Positions 47,696 to 58,289 of a DNA stretch of 64,000 nt are shown here, piece by piece. Numbering within the stretch: the first letter of the stretch is position 1; each line of letters opens with the position of its first letter. The stretch is taken from NCBI GenBank assembly GCA_024195265.1, contig JAJLRJ010000004.1, positions 32,050,285 through 32,114,284 on the forward strand, written 5' to 3'. The stretch is from Dendrophyllia cribrosa (taxonomy: Eukaryota; Cnidaria; Anthozoa; Scleractinia; Dendrophylliidae). Made by a program: the position numbers and the translations under genes. The notes under the pieces are model-generated. The model saw only the letters and a program-made list of their open reading frames with translations, had not been told where the DNA came from and searched no databases.

Positions 47696-48756
47696 TATGT
47701 CCATGTCCCTCCTGAGACAGCCAAAACGACCCTTTAACCTCCCAAATGCACACTCTATTACCATTCTTGCAGATGAAAGTTTAAAACCAAAAAACTGCTC
47801 TTCTTGGGTTTTTCCTCCATTTGCAAACTCTTTTATAAGGAATGGGAGTAAAGGATAAGCTGGATCCCCTAAAATACATATTGGAACTGCACTCTCTCCA
47901 TCCACAATAATCTTGGGGCATGGAGGGATAGACCCATTCTGCAGATTTTTGTTAAGTGTAGAATTGGAAAATATGCGTGCATCGTGCACACTTCCGGCCA
48001 CTTTATGACCACGTCAAAGAAACAATACTTGTAATCTGCACAAGCCTGGATATTCATGGTGTAAGTTCCTTTTCTGTTGATGTAATCTACACTATTTTCA
48101 GGTGGTTTCTTAATCCCCACGTGTGTCCCGTCAATCGCTCCTATACATTGCAGAAATCCATGCCGTTCCTGGAATTTTGTTGCCATATCTTGCACTTCTT
48201 GTACTGTCTGGGGATGTTTGAGATACTGAGGACCGAGCAGCCTTGGTGACACGTCTCACCACCTTTGAAACAGTTGATTTACCAATGCCAAACGCATTGG
48301 CTACCTTTCGCATACGCCCTTCATCTGCAAGATAATAAAGAGTGACAGCAACTTGTTTTTCCACTGATAAGGGAATTCGCATCTTAGTAACTTGACCTTG
48401 GACACTGTGCCTAAGCTCTTCACATAATTTCATAAATGTCTCGCGATTCATGCGGAATTCTCTTTTCATTCGTCTGCAGTGACCCTTTCAGTAACAAAAT
48501 TGTCCCACCATTCATTGCATCGCCCAGGCCTGGTCCAAAATAATCTTACACGTGGAAACCTTCTTCTGTTGGTTCTCTTCGTCACTTCTTTAAGCATCTG
48601 TAAAATCAGTATTTTTTGTCGTTGTCTTTTCCAGTGATTCAAAGCCGTTAAATTCATGATGCAGAACTGTTCATTGAGAAACGCGCTTGAAAGAGCAGAA
48701 ATCCACATGAGTGCACTCCGTAGCATGGCCGCCGTCTTTGCATTATTAAGTTCCAA
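47696..48756 (-). pseudogene. PIF/Harbinger transposase relic
   Basis: Minus-strand frames in order encode the usual HARBI1-like layout: WWDNFV, an HTH-type region (VANAFGIGKSTVSKVV), LGPQYLKHP, then the DDE core: CIGAIDGTHVGIKKP (first Asp), [24 protein letters not shown] (second Asp) and [16 protein letters not shown] (Glu). All three catalytic residues remain. At least three single-base losses break the frame (near 48468, 48255 and 48000). The C-terminus is cut by the insert at 47.6 kb. The upstream flank (48.85-49.0 kb) has GTTCACACTG / GTGTGAACG words that could be terminal repeats. Confidence 0.85.
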
Positions 48757-49799
48757 TCCTCACTCTTGCTCACTCTTGAATATTTACACTTCCGTTTCAG
48801 TGGGTTCCAATCCTCGCTCCTAGTTGTTGACTTCCGCTACGGTTCGGTTGCCTGTTCACACTGCCCCAGAGAGTGGCACGAGAACCTATCCGATATGTGA
48901 TGATTCACTTTCACGACCGCCGCATCGCAGCGGCACTCCGGAACAAAAATCGTTCCGAAATTAGCGTTTCATGTGTGAACGAAAGGCCTATCCGGTATAG
49001 TGTACACATAGCCTTATTTATCAACTAATGTTTGTAGTCAGTGTAATTTAATGACAATGCTTCTTGGGTATACCCCAACCCATTATTATCATCATTATGT
49101 AATATGTGCTTGTACCAACTTTCATGTAATCTTCTATTTTTTAATTTTTTTTTGTTTGTATGTGTGTATGTATCCTTTTATTCACTGTAATTTTCTGTCA
49201 TTGAAGTAAGTTTAAAAAAAAATTATTGCTATTTTTAATAAAGATATTTTCCATTATATAATAATAATAATAATAAAGTATTTATTTAAGGTGAAAAACT
49301 ATTATTATTATTATTATTATTCGTGTCACTTGGATTAATATATGTACTTACCAAGCTATGACCTTTTGCAATATCGCAGGGAGATGAGAATTCTCTTCGC
49401 GCTCGTCTTCTTTGTTATCAATTCCTATATTATATAAAATATCATATCAATGTAATATACGGATAGTTTATAAAGATAAATAACCATATCCGACCTAGCT
49501 AAAAAGCAAAGAGCAACACAATATTTAATAAACTGTCTATTAAGTTCCCACCTGTTAAATCAATGAGACAAGATCTCTTAGGGGGACGTGTGGACACCCT
49601 GAGTTTGATCGACGCTTACTCGGTACATCTGTTGAAAAAATTAATAATAACATCCCACTCAAACTAAAATTTAATTAATTAGTTAATTACATCAAAGTAT
49701 ATAATAATCAACTAAGGCTATTTCTCAAGCCCTCCAGAACCTGCTTGCGATTATAAGAGTTAGATCCACCCATATAGATGTAACATACCTTGGCTTTGA
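48757..49799. other. Spacer with opposed ATA/TAT microsatellites
   Basis: (ATA)n at 49259-49276 faces (TAT)n at 49299-49321, able to form a hairpin. No gene recognised. Confidence 0.6.
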
Positions 49800-52700
49800 T
49801 TATTTGTTTTCATACGTTTGTTGCTTTAACCTTCTTCCTTGAATACAATTGAAGCTTTTTAATTTTTTCTGCAACTTATCAACTTGATCGTTCATAAAGA
49901 AAATGACGCATGTATCGATCTTGTTTAACTTCTTACCAACTTCCATTTGTGTCTGGTTTTGTCCTTTTGTCCTGCATCGCTGGAGTTTGCCACTACAAGA
50001 GCAATCTTTCTAATTTTATAAAACGAATTACCATCAGTATTACGAAAGTTACAATACATTATTTGAGTCTTGGATGACCACAACTTTTTACAATTGTAAA
50101 AATTACGATAATAGAGTTATTGAAATTCTCCAAACAGAGTTTACGTATTACATTTCAGTACATTCACCTTAGAATCATCCAAGTCCACGTTGACACGTCC
50201 GTTTTCCAGTCTCTCACCTGTCTTGTCGTTGCTATACATATTTATAAAGTCGAGTGGATGAGAATCATGATCAATAATGACATATACTGAATCTAAATGT
50301 AAACTGTTAGGAAGCCGAAGATTCTGAGGTACAAACACCTGATGAATCCGAATACTCTGTTTGACACGAATCTAGTGTAAGCGTAATCTAAGATTACTGG
50401 TTAAAGAAACAAGTTTATAATCTTGTGTCATTAAAACCACATGAGGTATTTGTTCCCTTTTATTTCACGTATCAAGCTGAAATGTGTGTGCGAAATTTGA
50501 CTGCTTTGCGGGGAGCTCACGTTCCTGATATTAATATCAACAAAACATAAGTTCCTGAATCCGGTGATTTCGTTCTTTACTTACTTATCTACTTCACTGT
50601 CTAAGTCTAGATCAGCAACTTCGTGGATAGTGTTGTTTGGTTCATTCTCAGCCATGCCACTGCAAAAAAAAAATTATAAATAATAAAAATATTTTCTACT
50701 CCATTGATGAACAAGGATAAAAAAGAAGCAATGAAAGAAATAAAAAATGAAAAAAACATTGAAATAGTTTATGATAATTATGCAAGAAGACAAACATAGT
50801 GATGTTGATAATGCCAATAGAACGATTTTCAATTGAGTGTCGAAAGTAATTCCGTGATTGATTTGGTTTTGCATTGCTATGCTTCGTGATTGGCTAAGAA
50901 GTATCGCGCCACTTTCTCGACCAATCAGAAGTAAAACCAAAACCGATCGTGACTTGTTCGCACGCGTTTTCCCGCGCTTGACGCTGGCTGCATGTATTTG
51001 CTTCGAGTCTGATTGGTTCATTCGATTGTCTACGACTATTGTGATTGGCCAGAGTAATTACTTTTGTTTTGGTTTTACGACACTCAACTGAAAACCGCTG
51101 TAATGATAATAATTGAATACTCACTCTTCAATTATTAAAAAGGATTGCATGGCGTTGCTCTTCACTCCACTTTGCGCCAGCCGTTTCCACACCCATGCAC
51201 ACACATCTCTCTGTGAGGGGAGGTCTTTTCCACTGAACACTTTGAGCAGGCCTTTGCCATTTCCACCAAGGTCAGGTGTGATCGTATGAGTGTCCACAAT
51301 GAAGAGTCTTCCCGATCGACAGCCAATTACAAATATATATATATACCACAGGTATAAATTGCAACTTTTGCTGCGATGGATTCAGTGAGTTTTCCCAAGG
51401 CTTTGCAGAGTGAACCTTTTCCTTTCTTGGTGAATACTCTGAATGAGGCGATGATTTCTTCAAACAGCTCATACGATTCTTTAATAATATTGGCCTTACG
51501 CAATATTGTGTATGCCTCATGTACGCCGTACATTCAGTTAAAATCTCTATGGCGATTGAAGCGGTGTGGGATTGTGAACACCAAGTTATTGACATTTTCA
51601 CAAAAGAACTGCCATTCGTCTAAAGCAGCGTTGATATTGGGAAGGTCGTCAGCTCGCCTTTCTTCCAAAATGCGTTCAGCAATCAGCACCGACAGGAAGG
51701 AGCAGCTGTTTGTTGCATCTCCTGAGATGACGTTTGACACAGGAATGGCACCCTCCGCAACAAGTTGATCGTGTTGCTCAACAGAAGTGCTTTGGCTTAC
51801 AGCAAGTGGTATGTTTCTACAGACTGGACCTTCTCTTTGATTGAACATTTCCACTAAACATGAGGCTTTGGGTCTCTTTGTGGAATCAAAACCTGCACAT
51901 TTCTCAAAAACCCGCTGTAGTGTCAACCACGTAGTCGCTTGAAAACGGCTGAATTTGTCAGAAAAAGTTGGCAACTGCTTGCTGGCCAATAGATTGACTA
52001 CCTCTCTCTTGCACATTTCGTACGTCTTCTGGTGCAGTTTATCAATTTCAACTTGATAAGGATACTGCAGGTCAGGATTTAGCAGCATGAACATAATCAT
52101 ACCATACGACCAAATATCACACGCTTTCAGTTGCTCTAGAGACAACTAAGTATCCACAGTCGAAAGCAATTTGGGAGCCGTGTAAACTGGTGTTCCTCTG
52201 TCAATGTTCGTGGTTTGCGTGGAGCAAACTGTGCCAGTTTGGATCATATCAGCCCTACTCTCGCCAAAGTCAACAAGTTTACAAATGATTGGCTCTTTCT
52301 CCCACGCTTCCCTTACAGCTTCTTTGTCAGTCGCTTCGCAATACATCTGGTTAGAGACGAGGATATTTCCTGGTTTTAAGTCCCGATGGGCAATGTTCTT
52401 GTCGTGAAGATATTCAAGACCTCGGGATGCATCTTCTGCGATTTTAATGAATAACGGCGAGAAAGAATCCATGGCTCCATCTTCAGAGGAAAGAAAGGTG
52501 ATAAATTCCTTGACAGAGAAGACACGTCCTTCAAGTCCAAATGGTGAGAAATCAAAGTAAATGAGTTCAAGCATCATCGCCGGAGGAGATTGACAGAGTG
52601 CATGAATTTTTACGATGCGTTTATCATTCAATGAATGAAGAATGTTGGCATCTTTGTAGAAAAGACGCAGATTCCTTTCATGTTGCTCGAGGAGCTTTTT

Positions 52701-52930
52701 CACGACGAAAGTTTTGCCATTATATTTCGTGGTGATCACCGACCCGAAGCTGCCGCTCCAATCACCTCCTTGTCTGACAGCTCATTCCAGTTAAATTCTT
52801 GTACAGAGGTATTAAATACCTTTGGCCTGTTTTGTCTACACTTAGAGTCGAAGCTAGGCAGAGGAAAAGACATTTTCCTTGATTTACAATCACATCGTGT
52901 TACCTTTCCAAATGAACTGACCGAAATCAA
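49800..52930 (-). pseudogene. Protein-kinase-like gene with Cys-rich tail, four lesions
   Basis: A large minus exon (to 51125) is followed by exons 50659-50585, 50354-50168 and 50009-49800 (TAA), with GT-AG junctions in agreeing phases. Kinase landmarks: a Gly-loop region before ITTKYNGKTFVVKKLL (candidate Lys), HRDLKPGNILV, and LVDFGESRADM (DFG). The usual APE is APK. Distal regions include DIWSYGMIMFMLLNPDLQYP and FIVDTHTITPDLGGNGKG, and the last exon starts KDCSCSGKLQRCRTKG. Lesions: a one-base loss in the Gly-loop (about 52757), an in-frame TAG at 52146-52148, an in-frame TGA at 51534-51536, and a frame change at the (TA)n run near 51335-51347. Otherwise the frame is unusually well kept, so decay is recent or partly sequencing error. 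The 5' start is uncertain (about 52910). I recall similar multi-copy cnidarian kinases. Confidence 0.7.
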
Positions 52931-52939
52931 TGAAGCAAT

Positions 52940-53370
52940 GTCATGGGAAATTATCGTGCATGGCTAAATTGAAATTCGATGCGCCCGCGACAGACATGAA
53001 AATTTCTTTTTTTCCTTGCTTTGGGGGGCGGGGGTGGGGGGGGGGGGGGCCTGTTTTGTACTTTTCAGGGTTTATTTAATGAAACTGAATGGTTTACAGA
53101 TCGTCACGGAAAATTAATTTCACACGAAGCTGAGGCAGCCAGACTAAAAGTCGCTCTACGTTATTACGGATCGCTGTTGTTTCTGTGGTGTTTTATTCCG
53201 ATGGTTTATCAAAGCAAAGACATTTTTGATAACTTTTCTGCATAAGGGTTTAATCTGCGCCAGTTAAAAATACTATTAAAAAAATTTATCACCCTTTGAA
53301 ACCGGAAGCCATCAAACTAATAAAAAACTTGTCAAGATGATGTCCCAAACGTAGTCATTAATAAGCCAGA
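52940..53370. other. No gene recognised; G-tract
   Basis: A G-rich run (GGGGGGCGGGGGTGGGGGGG) at about 53023-53050. The short frame after it has no family features. Confidence 0.5.
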
Positions 53371-53595
53371 GAATCATGTTTGGAGCTAATTTCAAGTGAC
53401 TTCAACACGATTTTGAAGGGGTCTTCGTTTTGTACTCTTGGTAGGGTTTTGTACAAAACGAAGACCCTGGTCAAATTCGTTAATTACCGCAAATTTTGTT
53501 GCTCCTTGTTTCTGCTTCGCTCAAGAATCATGTTCCAGCCTTTTTCAAGTGATTTCAAGACGATTTTGAAAGGGTCTTCGTTTTGTACCCACCTC
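53371..53595 (+). repeat. Pair of about 65-bp direct repeats with internal palindromes
   Basis: AATCATGTT...TCAAGTGACTTCAACACGAT followed by GGGTCTTCGTTTTGTAC occurs at 53371-53436 and again at 53527-53590. A reversed partial copy (GTACAAAACGAAGACCC) lies between them at 53451-53467. Confidence 0.85.
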
Positions 53596-53599
53596 TGAT

Positions 53600-54206
53600 T
53601 ACTAAGAGTACTGCCAGTAGCCTTGTCAAAACGTCTTGGAGCCACTTGTGACCATGCATGAAGGGATGGTAAAATGATGCACACTGATTTGCAGGAATCT
53701 TTTCACGTGTATGAAAAATATATCCAACGTGAAATTCATAAACAATGTTATTCTACTTGAGTACATGACTTGTTAAAGCTACCTGTATTTTTAGGACATT
53801 TTGGATCACAGTACCATGAAACGGGTTTGCTAGGTACAATATCAATTGATTGAAACACTTCTTACATGTAACAGCATTTTTGTACAATGTCATGTGAAAT
53901 AATATACCGTTTACTATTTTATGATTTTTTTGCAGTTGGCATAATACATGTGACAGAGGTTTCATTGACCACAATGCCACAAGGAGATACAAGTGACAAT
54001 CTGAAAGCAAAGGAGGAAGGTGGAGAAGGAAGTGCCACGAATAGAAGAAAGAAGTGAAGACAAAAAGAAAAAGAGAGAAAAAAAAACAACAACCTCAAAA
54101 CATTAATAGTCATTAATGTAATGTAGTCAAGCGAGCAAAAAATGTGACAAGCCAGACTAAGCTTTTACCGGTCAAAATGGTAGGATAATTTTATTTTATT
54201 TTCCTT
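53600..54206. other. No gene recognised
   Basis: A purine-rich stretch at 54000-54100 gives weak frames only. Confidence 0.5.
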
Positions 54207-54402
54207 GAGTCGTGCGCGTGCTTAGCTTATTTAGTTGACGTGTGTGCTTAGTTCGTTATTTAACGTACTACATTTATTTTGCGTTGTTTTCCTTACTAAT
54301 ATGTCTTGTCAGTAACTGTGCTCACACTGTGGGTGGCTCCTCCTAAAATGTTCTGCAATTGGTATAGGATTTAATGGAGCCGAAACCAATTGTGGAATTG
54401 CA
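54207..54402 (-). repeat. Dispersed repeat, copy 2
   Basis: Reverse complement of 42597-42790 with small differences. See that entry. Confidence 0.85.
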
Positions 54403-54937
54403 CGCATTTTGGGCATCCTACTGATGAACAGTTACGAAATTCAGATATATTTATTTGCAGTCTGTCCCCTTTGAATTATTGTTGAGAGAAATGTAAGATT
54501 TTTGAAATCAGATTTTCCTTGTCAATTTGTCAGGCCAGACTAAGCTTTCACCGATCAAAATGCCAAATTAACCAGACAATTGTCTGATGACTGGTTGTTA
54601 TTTGCAGGCTTGCATTTAGTAGAGTGAAGATACTGTATTTTCTCGATAAAATACCAGGGGCGTTTGTTTAAAACTCGACCTTGTAGATTTGTTTTTTATT
54701 TGAACCTGGCATTTTTTCGGGGCCCAACACCCAGCGATTATTCAGCAATGGCAATGGTCTGTTATTAACTCTAAAATAAAACCAAGTCTATGGTAACCCA
54801 TCCTTCCTTAGCTGTTTATTTACCTCTTTGTGTTCATAATAATAACAACAACAATAATATATTTCTATAGTGCTTTTCTCAGAGAGTATGGAGGCCAAGA
54901 AAAACCAAAGTAATTAGTATAATAAATAAATCAAATC

Positions 54938-55430
54938 TTAAAGGGGCTATGTCACCATTTTTAGTGTTACTTTAAAAAGCCAAAATACATCTTTGTAAAA
55001 TTAAAGGGATAGTTTCACAGTTCATACACCAATTGTATGGGTTAAAAAAACAACTCACATTTTCTTCAATAATCACATACTATAATACGTCCAAACAAAG
55101 CGAAGGAGGACCAAAATTCACGGAAAATTTCAAATAAAACCTTTGACCCGAAGGATTTAGTCTACGCTTTGGTGGCTTTCATGGCGCACATGGGTATGAA
55201 TAATCATCCACCAATCGGCAGACTGACTGCGACATTTTCACGGGCAAATTTCCTGCCAGAGTTATCTACTCACTTCTAATTGGTCTAAACAATGAAATTA
55301 AATGGGTTACGTCATAGTGTACACATGTGCCGACCCGTGAAACCCTCCCTTTAACCCAAAAATAAGGGTCCAGTTTCATTTCTTTTTTTTCTTTCATTAT
55401 AACTCTACTAGTGCTCCAAGAGAGGCACAC
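54938..55430. mobile_element. GGGGCTATGTCACC element interrupted by a nested MITE
   Basis: The outer element begins TTAAAGGGGCTATGTCACCA at 54938. At 55001-55354 a second element (TTAAAGGGATAGTTTCACAG ... GTGAAACCCTCCCTTTAA) is inserted with TTAA on both sides. The outer element resumes at 55355 (CCCAAAAATAAGGGTCCAG), and the join matches the uninterrupted relative at 47490-47550. The outer element's right end was not found; it may continue into the coiled-coil ORF. Confidence 0.85.
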
Positions 55431-55487
55431 AAAGCATATGCAAAAAGGCTCTGTGATGAAAAAGATCTGGGAAAGAAAGGCTGAGGG

Positions 55488-55856
55488 ATGTTGAGAAAGA
55501 GAGAGAAAAGGGAAGCAGAGAAGTTGGAACGAAGCAGACTGAACTTGTCTGAGAGAGAAAAAGAACTGATGCAGTCGGAAGTCCAGAAGGACAGTGAGCT
55601 GCAAATGGCTAAAACACTCTATGAAGAAGTAAATGAAAGACTTTCACAGGCAATTAAGAACAAAAACTTCAATGAGGCTGCCATAGCTCAAGGGCGACTT
55701 GAAGTTGCTAAGAAGAAGATGGAACATGCAATGGAACAAACCAAACAGTGTTCAAATAAGAGAACTGAACTAGACAAAAACAAGAAGAGACTCCTGGAAT
55801 GCTATTCAAAACATTTATCTGTCAAGAACAGCGAAAGGACACTCACTGAATGTTGA
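55488..55856 (+). CDS. Coiled-coil ORF associated with a transposable element
   Basis: A 122-residue frame, almost entirely charged heptad-like sequence (REKREAEKLERSRLNLSERE, NERLSQAIKNKNFNEAAIAQ, GRLEVAKKKMEHAMEQTKQC), predicted coiled coil. In-frame sequence upstream from about 55410 (SAPREAHKAYAKRLCDEK) in another frame suggests a one-base break or splice near 55480. I recall similar short coiled-coil proteins as repeated genes in corals. It follows directly on the outer MITE-like element, so it may be that element's cargo. A 125-bp fold-back begins 6 bp after the stop. Confidence 0.5.
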   Translation: MLRKREKREAEKLERSRLNLSEREKELMQSEVQKDSELQMAKTLYEEVNERLSQAIKNKNFNEAAIAQGRLEVAKKKMEHAMEQTKQCSNKRTELDKNKKRLLECYSKHLSVKNSERTLTEC

Positions 55857-55990
55857 TGAACTAGCGCGAGGTCCGTATTGGGAAAATATTGGTCAAGTTC
55901 TTTTTTTGCAAGTTTGGCGAGGTCCATAAACTTGCAAAAAAAGAACGAGACCAATATTTCCCAATACGAACCGAACAAGCTAGTTCAATA
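55857..55990. repeat. Near-perfect 125-bp fold-back
   Basis: The arm GAACTAGCGCGAGGTCCGTA then TTGGGAAAATATTGGTCAAG and TTCTTTTTTTGCAAGTTTGG is mirrored at 55929-55985 by CAAACTTGC-type through ACGAACCGAACAAGCTAGTTC. The loop is about 10 bp. A typical palindromic non-autonomous element. Confidence 0.9.
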
Positions 55991-57925
55991 CAGTTTTTAT
56001 TATTATGGCTCTTTTAAAATTTTACTGATAAATTAATGCATCCCGTTCACAGCAAACGCACGCGCCAAAGTTAAGCATATATTTTGCATTTTTCAGGCCC
56101 CTTTTCATAACAATTTAACCGAAATTAACCCGCCCAACATGAAGAAAAAAGTGTTTCTACTTAATAAAATAGTTTTCTTTGCTTAATATTTCATAAAAGG
56201 GATTTTGCGAAATTAATTCGCGAGCGGTCCATCTTAGCGGTCCGTATGCAAAACTTCGGACCCCTCAGGGAACCAATCAGAATGCTCCTTTTCATCACGG
56301 ACCAGTTCAGCCATATAATAAGTACACATTGCTTTTTTTGAGACTGAATGTCAAGAAATGTTAAATTTTAGTTTGTTTCCAACTTTGTGCTATAAGTGTG
56401 ATGGTTAGGAATGGCTATGAGGGGCATGGAGGAGGCCATTGTATTTGTTTTAATAAAATGTTATTTTTTTGCTGATTATCAGTTGTATAATGCTTCAAAA
56501 AATTCCTATTCCCTATATTGGCCTTATATTTGTGAAAAAAAGACCCTATATTTAGCCCTATAATTTGGCAGGGGGCCACTTGAAGCCCTGCTAAGAGGAT
56601 TTGCAAACTTGGTGAGGCCATCAGACTGTGATATCCTTTAGTTAGCAACAGTGATTTTTCCTTTCTTTGTGCAAACTGACGCAAATTAAGCACACATGTT
56701 AGACGTTTATATACACACAATTGAAGACCTTCTCCCACTGAGTGTAGCCCTTAACATTCCACCTTTTCTAGGGTCGAATACCCAAATGACAGCACAAGAT
56801 GTTGTCATGACCCCAAAAAATTGCTTCTGTTAGAATACACATCGAACAAGCTGTCAACAAAATCAAGAATTTCCACATTTGGGATAGTGTTGTACCACTC
56901 AGTTTGTTTGGGGTAGTAAACCAAATGTGGAGTGACTGTGCCTTTTTGTGTAACATTCATGACCCTCTTATTACCATGTAACAGTTAGGCAGAGCACTGA
57001 GGTGTACTGCAGAACTCCACTCAATTTAGTGAAAGTATGACACTATTGTAATCATTGTTATATCTCAGCCTGTGCCAAAGTTGTAAGCTTGAAGTGCATG
57101 CCTAAGATGGTGTCATGTCAGACTCGTGGTCCAACTCCTTAATATCTTGACAACTGTACAAGCTGAACTTACAGCGTTTCATCATAAGTGCAAGCACATG
57201 ATTACAAAAGCCAAGGATCTTTCACTGTTTCTGGGAAACCAGTGGTGATTCACCAAGACTCGAAATCGATACCCGATCCGATATAAAATTTCTTGTTTTC
57301 AGGAAATTATCGATGTTGTGACGCGATATGGGTGTTGAAAGGGTAAGGGTTTGGACCTTGGGGCGGAGCATCCCCGTACAAAACTTTGTTGAGTACCCAC
57401 CCCCCACCACCCCCCCGGGGGGGTACAGCGACTGAATTCTGTGCTGTACAATAAACGGCCAAAGTTTTACCGTGATAAATTATCGAGGCATTGTTTTAGC
57501 TTCATAATGCCCGCATCAAAGTGTCAAACAAAAAGCGACTTCTCAAGCGCGCGACATTTGATCTTCGTGCCATGGTGTTGCTCGCTTCTTGCGGGTAAGT
57601 TTAAACGGCGCCTAGACTTACTTTTTTAATGCACCTCTTTTCATAATGAGCACTCAAAGTGGCAGAAAAAAGGCTATTTTGACTGCGGCACTTTATCAAC
57701 ACGCAAAAAATTGTCTCTAAAAGTATGACACCCAGAGCTTCGCGGCTTCGCGCTGTGCTCTTTGCTCTATCCCACCTTTTCTCTCTTCTTGTCGTTTTAG
57801 TTTCCAACTCTCTTTTCGAGCAGTATTTACAGCGGCTACTTACGAAAATGTAGCCTGGGCAACTCAGTAGTGCGGGCGCATGAAAGATTTTCACACCTTT
57901 TGAATCGACCTATTTGGAAGACAAA
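55991..57925. other. No gene recognised
   Basis: Contains the second copy of the SINE-like segment (57213-57275), and C7/G8 runs back to back at about 57410-57423, a perfect short hairpin. Frames on both strands lack motifs. Confidence 0.5.
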
Positions 57926-58279
57926 ATGGCTTCATCTTTCACGGTAAATTTTATTTAAATCATAATCAAAGCTAGACTTCTTTTTAGGCTGCGGTCCTTT
58001 TAACAACTTATAACACCAGTTTTATAATTATTTTACTGTTGATCAGCTACAACTTACTGACAAACAAATACATGATTTTGTGGAAGAATTAACATTGTTT
58101 CTCCACAACAGGATGCAAGAGCTTGACCAGGTCAGTAGAGTTAGTAAAATTGCAGTACAGCTACTGTGTTTTCTTATCTATGTACACTTCCAACACGTTC
58201 TAGAACACGCGATGTGATAAATAACTCCACCGTCATTTGTATTTCAGAACCAACCAAATCTGCATCCATATGCAAGATG
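57926..58279 (+). CDS. 5' exons of an unrecognised gene (partial)
   Basis: Three short exons with matching phases: 57926-57943 (ATG, MASSFT), 58047-58130 (LQLTDKQIHDFVEELTLFLH then NRMQELDQ) and 58248-58279 (NQPNLHPYAR), each with GT donor and AG acceptor; the last ends in phase 2 at GTAAGT. No further exon was confidently found. The acidic terminal exon at about 62.46 kb on the same strand could belong to it, which is inference from orientation only. The helical content suggests a protein-interaction segment. Function unknown. Confidence 0.4.
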
Positions 58280-58289
58280 GTAAGTACTC

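Noticed and set aside
53021..53245. Gly-rich 74-residue ORF
   Set aside because: Starts within a G-run; the rest shows no motif or splice context.
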